Positions 15,586 through 22,242 of a stretch of 22,242 bases of DNA are shown here, piece after piece (the first letter of the stretch is position 1; the number at the start of each line of letters is the position of its first letter). The notes beneath the pieces were generated by a model, which did not search any database, was not told the origin of the DNA, and worked only from the letters and a program-made list of their open reading frames with translations. The stretch spans positions 1-22,242 of the forward strand of contig LJUY01000046.1 of the NCBI GenBank assembly GCA_001304015.1. Reading direction: 5' to 3'. This stretch comes from a candidate division Zixibacteria bacterium SM23_81. GTDB taxonomy: Bacteria > SM23-81. The position numbers were made by a program, and so were the translations under genes.

Positions 15586-16677
15586 TCACCCTCCCTGAGA
15601 ATTTCTCTTGGGGTCCTTTCGTATAGTCGGCTTTAGCACCCGGGTGCTTTTCTCCACGATGGGAATCACAGTACGCTCTTCGAGTCCATCGGCGGATGTG
15701 GATGTCACGGGAATGGATTGTCTGCCGTCGGGCAAAGCCAGGCGAAAGGAAAAGGTACCATCGGCTCTCAATGAAACGCGCTTATCCCCCACTTTAACCT
15801 CGGCATCCGGCTCCGTGGACCCGTACACCACCAGTTCCGTGTTCAGTTGGAAACGAAATCGTCTCCCCCTGCGGCCCAGATAACCGCTCCACATGCCCCA
15901 ACTGCCAACAGCCCCGGAGGCCATCTCCCCTTGCAGCAGCCTTTCCAGCTTTTCCCGAAGTTCAAGGGAGCTTTCTCCCATCCGCAAACCACCCGAAAGT
16001 GCATACATCTTCTCATAGTCTACCTGTCGGCTCATCCAGGCCTCGTCCAACACATCGGACATGCCGCTGCGAGGAGTGGTCACCACATTGGATTGAGCCA
16101 GAGCCGTAAAATGGTCTTCCCCAGACAACAGTCCGATCTCAACATAGTAAGAACGATCGGCATCGGGAACCTTAATGTACCAGTTATCTGCCCCTGGGGT
16201 GATGACGATGTCGAAAATCCTCTGGGCCTTCTGACCATTGTCGTCTCGGCCGTCCACCTGGTAAATCCTCAGCGCTTTTCTGGCCTCCCCCAGCCCGGAG
16301 CCCAAAGAGGCCAGAATCTCCTGGAGCCGTTGGGGAGTAATCTCCCAGTAGGCGAAAATCCAGTATGGATCTCGAACCATCAATACGATTCTATCATCAC
16401 CATAAGCCGAAGGAAGCTCTTGAGGAAGCTGATCGGGTAATTCTTGTGGTGATTTGCGAACATCATACTTGGCTGCCTCTACTCTTTGCTCCTCTAGATT
16501 CTGAATTTCTGGGGAGAAAGGCTGGGAAATGGTTGAAAAGGCAGCGTGATTGATCTTACCCCAGAGATGGTGCACTAACTCCTTCTTGGTCATGGATCGC
16601 CATTTAGGGATCCCAATCTGTCGAGCCATAACCTGGAGCTCTTTCTTTGTCTTGGAGTGTAAATGTCCCCGGGCCAT
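15586..16677 (-). CDS. DUF4912 domain protein coupled to the branching enzyme
   Basis: A 363-residue protein with no signal peptide. The first 45 residues (SKTKKELQVMARQIGIPKWRSMTKKELVHHL) resemble a Rho-N/SAP-like helical fold of the type that can bind nucleic acid. Residues of about 95-205 fit DUF4912: DDRIVLMVRDPYWIFAYWEI, then a helix and strands ending DNWYIKVPDADRSYYVEIG. A C-terminal beta-rich segment (ELVVYGSTEPDAEVKVGDKRV) looks Ig-like and ends in a basic tail. DUF4912 genes are often found beside GH57 branching enzymes, and the 7-base gap here says the same. A carbohydrate-binding or regulatory role in glycogen metabolism is inference. ATG 16677 has GGAGGG about 9 bases upstream. 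Confidence 0.82.
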   Translation of the reverse strand: MARGHLHSKTKKELQVMARQIGIPKWRSMTKKELVHHLWGKINHAAFSTISQPFSPEIQNLEEQRVEAAKYDVRKSPQELPDQLPQELPSAYGDDRIVLMVRDPYWIFAYWEITPQRLQEILASLGSGLGEARKALRIYQVDGRDDNGQKAQRIFDIVITPGADNWYIKVPDADRSYYVEIGLLSGEDHFTALAQSNVVTTPRSGMSDVLDEAWMSRQVDYEKMYALSGGLRMGESSLELREKLERLLQGEMASGAVGSWGMWSGYLGRRGRRFRFQLNTELVVYGSTEPDAEVKVGDKRVSLRADGTFSFRLALPDGRQSIPVTSTSADGLEERTVIPIVEKSTRVLKPTIRKDPKRNSQGG

Positions 16678-16753
16678 GACATCACCCTCCTGACTAGATC
16701 TAAGTGGACGTCCGGACCTTTGCCTGCATCGCTTACTATTGTGAAATTGAAAT

Positions 16754-16782
16754 AAAGTAGCTTTTTTCTAGGTAAATGTCAA
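16754..16782 (-). promoter_or_regulatory. Candidate sigma-70 promoter for the DUF4912-GH57 operon
   Basis: On the - strand a perfect TTGACA (16782-16777) is followed after exactly 17 bases by TACTTT (16759-16754). The -10 box is weak but A/T-rich sequence surrounds it. Transcription would start near 16747, about 70 bases before the ATG. Confidence 0.5.
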
Positions 16783-16798
16783 GCTATTTATAAAAAAG

Positions 16799-16820
16799 AA
16801 GCCCATCCCGAGATGGGCTT
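16799..16820 (-). terminator. Intrinsic terminator after the CsgG-like gene
   Basis: A perfect 9-base stem AAGCCCATC / GATGGGCTT closes a CCGA loop. On the - strand it runs into CTTTTTTATAAATAG. It lies about 105 bases after the stop of the CsgG/FlgT-like gene and only 17 bases before the -35 box of the next operon, which makes the boundary compact. Confidence 0.88.
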
Positions 16821-16926
16821 ATCTAATACTCCTTCTGCCTCGAAAAACCTGTCCCCAAGAGGATTTCCAGCCAGAAATTGAGGAAGTTGACCTTCTCCCC
16901 CTGAGGTCCTGTATTTCCATCCGTCT

Positions 16927-17877
16927 CTATCTAGCCCGGACTTCGTTTCCCACGGCGACCTCTTCTTTTTCCTCCACGACCTCCGCTCTGGAAAGATGAG
17001 CCGATTTGACCAGGGTCACCCGGATGCGGCCCACTTCTTTGTCGCTGTATCCCAAAAGCTCATGCGTCTCTGGGTCAAATAACTCCTTTCCTTGGCTGTA
17101 AACCACGAATTCGTCCCCTAGCCTGATTCCGTCCTCGTAGCCGCGATTGAAAAATACCTGGCCCTCCTCCACCAACAAAATGGTAGCCGCACCGATGTCG
17201 GAGCTCAAACTCTTCAGAGAAGGCAAAGCCTCCTGGATCTTTTCCACCATGTCCGTCAAAAGGGCCTCCATTGCCTTGCCAACAATGGTATCCATGAAAG
17301 GGTCGGAGCCAAATTCCAGCTCGTCTAGAAGCTCATATTCCGTCATCTCCTCAGTGGGGCGGCCCAACAAGGTCAGTCCCAGCCCTTTTTGTTTCATCAG
17401 CCCCTCGGCTTCGGCTTCCAGCAGCGAGCTTTCCACATCGCGAGCTCTAAGGGAAAAACTCACCTGAACGCATGCGCGATAGGCTTCATACCCGCCCACT
17501 TTCGGCGAAGCGATGCCGAAGCGAGAGATGGTGAACTCCTCCACAGATCCATTGACCAGAAAACCGACCTTCAACGAGTCGAAGACGTCTTCGAGATCCT
17601 CCGGCCTTTCCAATGTCCGGTATCCCAGGTCTCCCTCCCAGAGGATTTGGCTGATGGAGTCATAATCGGCCACCCGGTATCCCGGAACTTGGCCCAGACG
17701 CGCAGACAACAATCGGGGAATGCCGTTTGCTAAGTCCCAGCTGCCCTTAAAGCTACTACGGTCCTGAAAGGGAGCTATCGCCAAGCTATGCGCGGCCAGA
17801 ACCGGACCAACCTGAAGAATCAGGACCAGCGCCAGAGCCACTATGGCGCCGAGGAACAATTGAGTGCCTCTAATCAT
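16927..17877 (-). CDS. Secreted CsgG/FlgT-like protein
   Basis: A 316-residue exported protein. The signal peptide covers MIRGTQLFLGAIVALALVLI and ends near LAAHS, with no lipobox Cys, unlike true CsgG lipoproteins. The middle (about residues 30-215) follows the CsgG pattern: an opening strand LAIAPFQDRS, helices, YRVADYDSISQIL, FLVNGSVEEFTI and a long strand with AYRACVQVSFSLRARDV. The C-terminal 80 residues (ILLVEEGQVFFNRGYEDGIRLGDEFVVYSQGKEL, then VGRIRVTLVKS) look like the FlgT C-terminal domain. Such proteins sit in the periplasm or at the outer membrane; the exact role here is unknown. I chose ATG 17877 because AGAGGA lies 7 bases upstream and the signal peptide begins there; a frame extension to 17961 adds 28 unlikely residues. 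It is a single-gene unit between its own promoter and terminator. Confidence 0.75.
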   Translation of the reverse strand: MIRGTQLFLGAIVALALVLILQVGPVLAAHSLAIAPFQDRSSFKGSWDLANGIPRLLSARLGQVPGYRVADYDSISQILWEGDLGYRTLERPEDLEDVFDSLKVGFLVNGSVEEFTISRFGIASPKVGGYEAYRACVQVSFSLRARDVESSLLEAEAEGLMKQKGLGLTLLGRPTEEMTEYELLDELEFGSDPFMDTIVGKAMEALLTDMVEKIQEALPSLKSLSSDIGAATILLVEEGQVFFNRGYEDGIRLGDEFVVYSQGKELFDPETHELLGYSDKEVGRIRVTLVKSAHLSRAEVVEEKEEVAVGNEVRAR

Positions 17878-17896
17878 GACAGATCCTCTCCGAATA

Positions 17897-17925
17897 AATA
17901 TAACATCGAGGTGAGTCCTGGTCAA
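17897..17925 (-). promoter_or_regulatory. Candidate sigma-70 promoter for the CsgG-like gene
   Basis: TTGACC (17925-17920) and TATATT (17902-17897) on the - strand are one and two mismatches from consensus with 17-base spacing. Transcription would start near 17890, right at the edge of the ribosome site, giving a leader of about 13 bases. Confidence 0.55.
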
Positions 17926-18275
17926 CCAGTTTGCCTTGTGAGGGCACTCAGGCATCGCCAATTGAGATCAGGAGACCTCTCACACAATGACGCCTCACGG
18001 GCAAGGCCTAAAGAAAATCATAGAGCCAATTTCATAAATTACCAATATACCGGTAGATTAAACTTGAAACTTCCCCTGAGGCTATAGTACTCTATTTGGG
18101 ATGCTTTATGTCTCTTCCCCTGAGAGATCTGGGATTTAGAATTTGAGCCTAGGAATGGGAAAAAATCAAAGACTCAATAGACCGAGTCGCGTGCAAAGGC
18201 GATAGATACAGGCTTGAAAAGTGTCACTAATCCTTCAGCCAATCCCTTAAGCCTGACGTTTTTAGACGCTGAACC
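17926..18275. other. Intergenic region between CsgG-like and MscS genes
   Basis: No gene recognised. It holds an exact 11-base direct repeat CTTCCCCTGAG (18070-18080 and 18114-18124), 44 bases apart, and a TTCAGC/GCTGAA pair near the MscS stop codon that is too weak to call a terminator. Confidence 0.4.
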
Positions 18276-19091
18276 CTACTTTGCGCCCTCCGAAGCCATG
18301 TGGACCACACGCTGTGGGAAGGGAATCTCGATGCTGTTCTCGTCAAAAGCCTCCTTGATCTTGCGAGTGAGATCGAAGTATACAGACCAATAATCTTCTT
18401 TCTTAACCCACGGACGAACCACGAGATTAACGCTGGAGTCCGCCAGCGCAGCGACGGCAATCTGGTGAGCTGGTTCGGACAATATTCTGGTATCTTCTTT
18501 AATGAGCTTTTCGAGAACTTCTATAGCTTTTTTGATAGAGGAATCATAGCCGATGCCGACTTCAAGGTTTATTTTCCTGGTATCATAGGCCGTGATGTTC
18601 TTGATAGTATCACCGAAGATCTTGCTGTTGGGCACAATAATTTTGATATTATCTGGCGTGGCCAATATTGTGGTGAACAGCTTGATCTCCTTCACCGAGC
18701 CTGCTACGCCGGCAGCGTCGATGAAGTCCCCAATTTTATATGGCCGGAAAAGAAGGATCATCACGCCGGCAGCGAAATTGGACAACGAGCCCTGCAATGC
18801 AAATCCTATGGCGAAGGTTGCAGCGCCTAATACGGCAACAAGGGAGGCCGTCTCCACGCCGAACTTTTGCAGCACGGCAATGATGACGAAAACAATGACC
18901 AGGGCGTATACCAGGCTGCCGGCAAAGGAGACGATGGACTTGTCCGTATTGGTCCTGGTCAGTATCTTCCGCACGACCTTGCGCATAATGCCTGCCGCGA
19001 TGCGACCGATGATCAAAATGAGAATGGCGCCGATGACCTTCAATCCATAGACGGTGGCCAACTCGGTCAATCTCTCAACTACGTTTTCCAT
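18276..19091 (-). CDS. MscS-family small-conductance mechanosensitive channel
   Basis: An inner-membrane channel that opens under membrane tension to release solutes on osmotic downshock. The 271-residue protein has three N-terminal helices (about residues 15-35, 54-76 and 80-110). The pore helix shows the Gly/Ala-rich pattern VAVLGAATFAIGFALQGSLSNFAAGVMILLF. FRPYKIGDFI begins the cytoplasmic beta domain, followed by IIVPNSKIFGDTIKN and the alpha/beta C-terminal domain ending near IPFPQRVVHM, all family landmarks. Length is close to that of E. coli MscS. ATG 19091 follows AAGGAGG at ideal spacing; an upstream in-frame Met (19130) has no such site. The MscL gene lies 270 bp upstream on the same strand, which suggests a shared osmotic-stress role. 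Confidence 0.92.
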   Translation of the reverse strand: MENVVERLTELATVYGLKVIGAILILIIGRIAAGIMRKVVRKILTRTNTDKSIVSFAGSLVYALVIVFVIIAVLQKFGVETASLVAVLGAATFAIGFALQGSLSNFAAGVMILLFRPYKIGDFIDAAGVAGSVKEIKLFTTILATPDNIKIIVPNSKIFGDTIKNITAYDTRKINLEVGIGYDSSIKKAIEVLEKLIKEDTRILSEPAHQIAVAALADSSVNLVVRPWVKKEDYWSVYFDLTRKIKEAFDENSIEIPFPQRVVHMASEGAK

Positions 19092-19150
19092 AATATCCTC
19101 CTTTCTTCTTTGAATGGGTAACTCGTGCAATGATATCCATTTAGATAAAC

Positions 19151-19244
19151 TTGTCCCTCAATCCCAAGGTTCCCACCGGTGATAATACTCAGCCCTCTGT
19201 GCGCTGATTTCTCCCAACTGACCTGTCGTCCAACTAGAGGGACA
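19151..19244 (-). repeat. Spaced inverted repeat in the MscS leader
   Basis: TGTCCCTC (19151-19158) and GAGGGACA (19237-19244) are perfect complementary arms 78 bases apart, in the gap between the MscL stop and the MscS start. They could close a structured 5' leader. I recognise no known riboswitch in it. Confidence 0.3.
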
Positions 19245-19361
19245 GATATCTCATCCTTCAGTGAGACAAATAGGCGCATGGAGGGCTGGACTCGGGCCTC
19301 AGCAGCTGTCGGCATTGAACCGTCATTAACGGATTGGTGAGCTCGTCGAAAACAACCAGGT

Positions 19362-19817
19362 TTAGGCCGCACCCAGCTCAGATGTGCAGAACGCACAACG
19401 AGTGGCCTTAATCGGGATAGTGGACAGACATTTGGGACACTCTTTGGTGATCGGCTCGGCCGGCGGTGCTTCCTCTTTTTTCTTGAGTTTGACGAAATTG
19501 CGGACGATGAGGAAAACGCAGAAAGCGACGATGATGAAGGTGATCACGGTATTGATGAACACGCCGTAGTTTATCGAAACCGCACCCGCCGTTTTCGCGT
19601 CAGCCAGGGCTGCGTACGGACCGGCTATGGTCCCCTGTTTCAGAATGATGAACAGGTTGGTGAAATCCACATTGCCTAACAGCAATCCGATGGGGGGCAT
19701 GATGATATCTTCAACCAGTGATTTGACGATGGTGGCGAAAGCGGCGCCAATGATGATGCCCACGGCCATGTCAAGCACGTTGCCTCTCATGGCAAATTCT
19801 TTAAAATCCTTTAGCAT
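19362..19817 (-). CDS. mscL: Large-conductance mechanosensitive channel with zinc-ribbon tail
   Basis: A pentameric inner-membrane safety valve. The N-terminal helix and TM1 read [20 protein letters not shown] through [12 protein letters not shown], the signature region of MscL; TM2 spans about residues 84-107 ([21 protein letters not shown]). The end differs from the E. coli protein: after a Lys/Glu/Pro-rich linker it carries CPKC (Cys127, Cys130) and CAFC (Cys141, Cys144), a zinc-ribbon-like module. Length is 151 residues against about 136 in E. coli. The start is firm: ATG 19817 with GAGAGGG 5 bases upstream. It lies between the DUF3078-like gene (about 90 bp upstream) and the MscS gene. 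The channel call is certain; that the cysteines bind zinc is inference. Confidence 0.95.
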   Translation of the reverse strand: MLKDFKEFAMRGNVLDMAVGIIIGAAFATIVKSLVEDIIMPPIGLLLGNVDFTNLFIILKQGTIAGPYAALADAKTAGAVSINYGVFINTVITFIIVAFCVFLIVRNFVKLKKKEEAPPAEPITKECPKCLSTIPIKATRCAFCTSELGAA

Positions 19818-19861
19818 AATGACCCTCTCTTAAGAACTGGGACTTTGAGGTTTGAACCCTT

Positions 19862-19897
19862 CTATGAAAGCATATTCTTCTGGAACATCACCTCCTT
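19862..19897 (-). promoter_or_regulatory. Perfect Shine-Dalgarno element over a tiny frame upstream of mscL
   Basis: AAGGAGGTGAT on the - strand (19897-19887) is the full complement of the usual 16S rRNA 3' end, yet no gene starts at the normal distance. An ATG overlapping its end opens an 8-codon frame (MFQKNMLS, stop at 19864-19862). The mscL start with its own ribosome site is 45 bases further on. Confidence 0.3.
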
Positions 19898-19906
19898 CAA
19901 AGCTTA

Positions 19907-20794
19907 TCAGATCAGCTTATAGGTTAAGCCCAGAGACAAGGTCTGCTTGAAACGTCCTCCTTTGTCCACCTCCTTATCGTAGAGAATTTGTGTGTAGAGA
20001 TTCACCATCAGGTATTTGGTAATACTGGCTGTAAAGATGTTCTCCCAGTTGACATCGGGGGATTCCCAGTAATCTTCGTTAGGTTGGCCCTTGAGCGCAT
20101 CATCCTCGGAATAGAAAAGCGCTTGAAAGACGGTGAGCTTACTAGAAATAGTAATTCGCTCCTGAGCTATGGGAGATTTGAACTCGCTGACGAACTCGAG
20201 GCCGCCGTCGTTGGAAGTCTGGGTTTCTCGTTTATCAGCCTGAGGATCCACCAGAACATCGCGGTTCACATGCTGCCTCAGGGCTGCACCCAAGCGGTTT
20301 GACCACTCCCGCTTGTCCTCCTTGATGAAGAACTTGATCACCCCAAAGCTCTCGGTGAAATTGAGGGGATTGAGATATCGATTCTTCTCAGGGTCGCTGG
20401 CGTCGAGAAACTGGCTCTCCAGCCGGCCAGCCACAAAGGGATCGGCGAATGCCCCCAACGTGAAGTTGAAAAGCGTCTCAAAGTCAATGAGATCTGTTGA
20501 CTTAGTAGGTTTGGCCCAGTTTTTAGTTTCCTTATCCTGGTTGTGATTTTGACCAAAGGAAAGCTTGAGGGCATTTTTAGTGTGAACTTTGGGGCACAGC
20601 TTCCGCTCAGCCAAGGAATTGGAATTGAAAGTCCAGGAAAGATTTCCAGCTTCACCCCCCGCCCAGTTGTCGCTGTATGCCGTCTGGGCTAAGGTCAGGT
20701 TGGCGTCCACGGATCTGCTCCATTGATCGGCCGCCACAGCAGTGGTCACAAAGAAAGCCGCCACGACAGTCAGCAAAATGATGGATATTCTCAT
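19907..20794 (-). CDS. DUF3078-like outer-membrane beta-barrel protein
   Basis: A 295-residue exported protein. The signal peptide covers about residues 1-22 (MRISIILLTVVAAFFVTTAVA) with cleavage before ADQW. The mature part opens with LTLAQTAYSDNWAGGEAGNLSW, very like the start of DUF3078 proteins of Bacteroidota and relatives. The remainder is a run of amphipathic strands (LKLSFGQNHN, FTLGAFADPFVAGRLESQF, ITISSKLTVFQALF, LMVNLYTQILYD) ending in Tyr-Lys-Leu-Ile, consistent with an outer-membrane barrel. Its substrate is unknown. The frame is open upstream to 21220, but that stretch overlaps another gene and has no signal peptide; ATG 20794 has GGAGG 5 bases upstream and begins the signal peptide. 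It is 47 bp after the four-helix protein gene and probably cotranscribed with it. Confidence 0.78.
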   Translation of the reverse strand: MRISIILLTVVAAFFVTTAVAADQWSRSVDANLTLAQTAYSDNWAGGEAGNLSWTFNSNSLAERKLCPKVHTKNALKLSFGQNHNQDKETKNWAKPTKSTDLIDFETLFNFTLGAFADPFVAGRLESQFLDASDPEKNRYLNPLNFTESFGVIKFFIKEDKREWSNRLGAALRQHVNRDVLVDPQADKRETQTSNDGGLEFVSEFKSPIAQERITISSKLTVFQALFYSEDDALKGQPNEDYWESPDVNWENIFTASITKYLMVNLYTQILYDKEVDKGGRFKQTLSLGLTYKLI

Positions 20795-20841
20795 TCTTAC
20801 CTCCGCACTGAAATAGTCAACTCTTTGGTTCTCTCGATAGC

Positions 20842-21204
20842 TCATGATGACCACGAACGCACTGCACGAACGCACTGGCAGAAACCATAATAGTTGGCGC
20901 AGAGACCGCCCATCACCGAGAACAAGCCCCAGAACAGGGGACGAAGGAAGATATGTGCCAGAGTCGGCTGCGCATAGGGCAAGAGATAGATTCCCCAGGC
21001 GATCAGAAAACAGCCCAGCACGATGCACATGTGGCCGAAGATGAGAAAACCTCTCCGGCCTCTGCGCACATTCAGAAAAACAAGGCCGCAGCCGAGGAGA
21101 AGGGGTATGATGCCCACAGGCCCGTTGCCAAAAGCCAGCAACAAGATCCCCAAGATTACCAGGAGAATACTCAGAATAAAACCAATGGCGCCATTCTTTT
21201 TCAT
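20842..21204 (-). CDS. Small four-helix membrane protein
   Basis: A 120-residue integral membrane protein with four predicted helices at about residues 6-24, 28-45, 54-76 and 86-107, joined by short loops; the loop after helix 2 (RRGRRG) is strongly basic and should be cytoplasmic. No family is recognised. Cys residues cluster near the end (ANYYGFCQCV). The ATG at 21204 follows AAGGAGAGG with good spacing, which decides between this frame and the longer overlapping frame of the DUF3078-like gene. The barrel gene follows after 47 bases. Confidence 0.7.
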   Translation of the reverse strand: MKKNGAIGFILSILLVILGILLLAFGNGPVGIIPLLLGCGLVFLNVRRGRRGFLIFGHMCIVLGCFLIAWGIYLLPYAQPTLAHIFLRPLFWGLFSVMGGLCANYYGFCQCVRAVRSWSS

Positions 21205-21290
21205 ATCCTCTCCTTTTCACGGCGTAAGGGCACCCGAATGGAATACCGCTTTTGCTCAGGTGCGCCTGACCCCTCTTGGGTCCCTGTATG

Positions 21291-21327
21291 AATAACTAGT
21301 ATAAGTAAGTTATTTACCACTCCACAA
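21291..21327 (-). promoter_or_regulatory. Candidate promoter with inverted repeat around its -10 box
   Basis: On the - strand TTGTGG (21327-21322) and TATACT (21303-21298) are 18 bases apart. The -10 box lies between perfect 7-base inverted arms AATAACT (21291-21297) and AGTTATT (21308-21314), a layout often seen for repressor operators. A short GACCC/GGGTC hairpin (21268-21282) lies in the leader before the four-helix protein gene. Confidence 0.4.
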
Positions 21328-21338
21328 CTATTTTTATT

Positions 21339-21683
21339 CTACGTCCCTTCAAAATCATCCAGGAAATCCAGAAGATGATCTCTGACCACCACAAATGAAG
21401 GTCCACCACCGAATTCGACTCCTATGGCCGCTGCCTCTATTATTTCTCCCCTACTGGCGCCGGCAGATAACGCATTGTTAGCGTGGTTAGCCAGACAAGG
21501 CACGCATCGCATCGCCACCGATGCCGCGACGGCCAGCAATTCTTTATACCTTCTGTCCAGGGTACCGGGTTTGTAGTAGTGCTTCATCAATTCGTTAAAG
21601 CCGTTGTAAAGATCTAAAGCCTCCCGCTCCAAACGCTCCTTATTGGCCTTCCTCTTTTTCAAAATGTCTTGTGCAGCGCCCAT
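21339..21683 (-). CDS. Carboxymuconolactone decarboxylase / AhpD-like protein
   Basis: A 114-residue all-alpha cytoplasmic protein of the CMD/AhpD family. The key element is MRCVPCLANHANNAL: the CxxCxxxH motif that in AhpD serves as a thiol redox pair. The surrounding helices (YKELLAVAASVA, ASRGEIIEAAAIGVEFGGGPSF) are family-typical. Many such proteins act in peroxide or thiol defence, others are decarboxylases; with both cysteines present a redox role is more likely. The N-terminus is basic (KKRKANKERLERE). ATG 21683 has AAAGGGGGG 5 bases upstream. It has its own promoter. Confidence 0.85.
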   Translation of the reverse strand: MGAAQDILKKRKANKERLEREALDLYNGFNELMKHYYKPGTLDRRYKELLAVAASVAMRCVPCLANHANNALSAGASRGEIIEAAAIGVEFGGGPSFVVVRDHLLDFLDDFEGT

Positions 21684-21698
21684 TTATGCCCCCCTTTC

Positions 21699-21736
21699 TG
21701 ACAGTTCATTTTGACTCAATCGTTCGGGACTGTCAA
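21699..21736 (-). promoter_or_regulatory. Candidate promoter and operator of the AhpD-like gene
   Basis: On the - strand a perfect TTGACA (21736-21731) and CAAAAT (21713-21708) are 17 bases apart. Perfect 7-base inverted arms TGACAGT (21699-21705) and ACTGTCA (21729-21735) cover the start-site region and the -35 box, their centres 30 bases apart, about three helical turns. Confidence 0.5.
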
Positions 21737-21818
21737 TGCGGCAACACCTCACCGCGTACAACGCTTCGAGCGTGAGCACAGCTATGCCCTCTCAGCCCGT
21801 TGGCTTCAGAAAGCAGGC

Positions 21819-22121
21819 TTAGCCTCTGCCCCACAACTTCTTTAACACATGCGCCCAAAGGCGATGCTCCCTGATCCGACGTTCTCCCATGATGTAGAGC
21901 AGAATGAACATAAGTCCCAGCAAAAATCCTGGAACGCTAACCCAAAAGGCTATTCTGTCATGGAGTTGCTGAACAGACAAGAAACCATGGATAACGATAA
22001 TAGCTCCGCCTAAAATTAAGAAGAGGTTGTAAAGGAGTCGCTCGACAGGCCTATGTGTTTGATCCCAGGTCAACAGTTCATGAATAAGCTGTTCCTCCTC
22101 TTGGCTCAGTTCCGCCTTCAT
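21819..22121 (-). CDS. Small two-helix membrane protein
   Basis: A 100-residue membrane protein of no recognised family. An acidic N-terminus (ELSQEEEQLIHELL) precedes a helix at about residues 28-48 (LYNLFLILGGAIIVIHGF) and a second at about 60-78 (FWVSVPGFLLGLMFILLYIM), then a basic amphipathic end (GERRIREHRLWAHVLKKLWGRG). The basic tail should be cytoplasmic, placing both ends inside. Two adjacent ATGs (22124 and 22121) could start it; AGGGGAA is better spaced for the second. Confidence 0.65.
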   Translation of the reverse strand: MKAELSQEEEQLIHELLTWDQTHRPVERLLYNLFLILGGAIIVIHGFLSVQQLHDRIAFWVSVPGFLLGLMFILLYIMGERRIREHRLWAHVLKKLWGRG

Positions 22122-22137
22122 CATACTTCCCCTTTAT

Positions 22138-22159
22138 CTTTGGTAATTCACCACCAAAG
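22138..22159 (-). repeat. Perfect inverted repeat before the two-helix protein gene
   Basis: CTTTGGT (22138-22144) and ACCAAAG (22153-22159) are perfect 7-base arms around 8 bases, about 15 bases upstream of the start codon. It could be an operator or a leader hairpin near the ribosome site. No clear promoter boxes were found beyond it before the window ends. Confidence 0.4.
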
Positions 22160-22242
22160 TTGCACTAATTTAGTTCTTTGATAACCGGCTGTTTGAGATA
22201 TTTTCGAAGCAATGGGATTACGTTTTCACTCCGATGATTGAA

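Noticed and set aside
15847-16440. 197-codon frame on the + strand
   Set aside because: Antisense shadow of the DUF4912 gene with no recognisable domain or start signal.
18070-18124. CRISPR-like repeat (CTTCCCCTGAG twice)
   Set aside because: Only two copies, 11 bases long and no further units; not an array.
19092-19361. Known riboswitch in the MscS leader
   Set aside because: A spaced inverted repeat is visible, but I could not match the sequence to the conserved core of any riboswitch class I know.
19887-19897. ATCACCTCCTT on the + strand as the 3' end of a 16S rRNA gene
   Set aside because: The sequence to the left encodes the leader and start of mscL and has no 16S similarity beyond this short string; it is better read as a Shine-Dalgarno sequence on the other strand.
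20795-21220. N-terminal extension of the DUF3078-like gene to 21220, giving 437 residues
   Set aside because: It overlaps the four-helix membrane protein in another frame, lacks a signal peptide and reads as non-protein-like sequence, while ATG 20794 has a strong ribosome site and starts a clear signal peptide.

Overview
The window reads as part of a chromosome from a diderm (Gram-negative-type) bacterium. It encodes two likely outer-membrane beta-barrel proteins (a YaiO-like one and a DUF3078-like one) and several proteins with cleavable signal peptides. The mix of families (GH57 branching enzyme beside a DUF4912 protein, DUF3078, a zinc-ribbon MscL, a bactofilin) would fit an uncultivated lineage near the FCB group or a deep-branching Desulfobacterota/Nitrospirota-type lineage. 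That placement is inference only. No phage genes, transposases, CRISPR arrays, rRNA genes or tRNA genes were recognised.

Layout: every gene up to about 13.84 kb is on the + strand and every gene from about 13.99 kb onward is on the - strand. The two halves converge at a strong hairpin terminator at 13.94-13.97 kb. The left end (0-3.1 kb) holds a dienelactone-hydrolase-like hydrolase that runs off the window edge, an aldo/keto reductase and an adenosine-deaminase-family enzyme. From 3.5 to 5.2 kb lie two envelope proteins: a signal-anchored jelly-roll protein and a YaiO-like barrel.

The most interesting part is 5.2-12.9 kb, a probable surface-polysaccharide locus. It contains a GT-C-type multi-membrane glycosyltransferase, then three translationally coupled genes: an internally duplicated multi-membrane protein of no known family, a processive family-2 glycosyltransferase with a complete D/DxD/ED/QxxRW set, and a bactofilin-like beta-helix protein with an added signal peptide and membrane anchor. 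A non-hydrolysing UDP-GlcNAc 2-epimerase (WecB) follows. The simple model is a membrane synthase making an amino-sugar polymer, organised by a membrane-tethered bactofilin scaffold, with WecB supplying UDP-ManNAc. An orphan radical-SAM protein closes the + strand block.

The right half holds a GH57 alpha-glucan branching enzyme with its DUF4912 partner (glycogen metabolism), a secreted CsgG/FlgT-like protein, MscS-type and MscL-type mechanosensitive channels, a small four-helix membrane protein with a DUF3078-like barrel, a carboxymuconolactone-decarboxylase/AhpD-like protein and a two-helix membrane protein. Plausible sigma-70 promoters and inverted-repeat operator candidates precede several of these. 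One good sigma-54 -24/-12 match precedes the jelly-roll gene. All promoter calls were made by eye.
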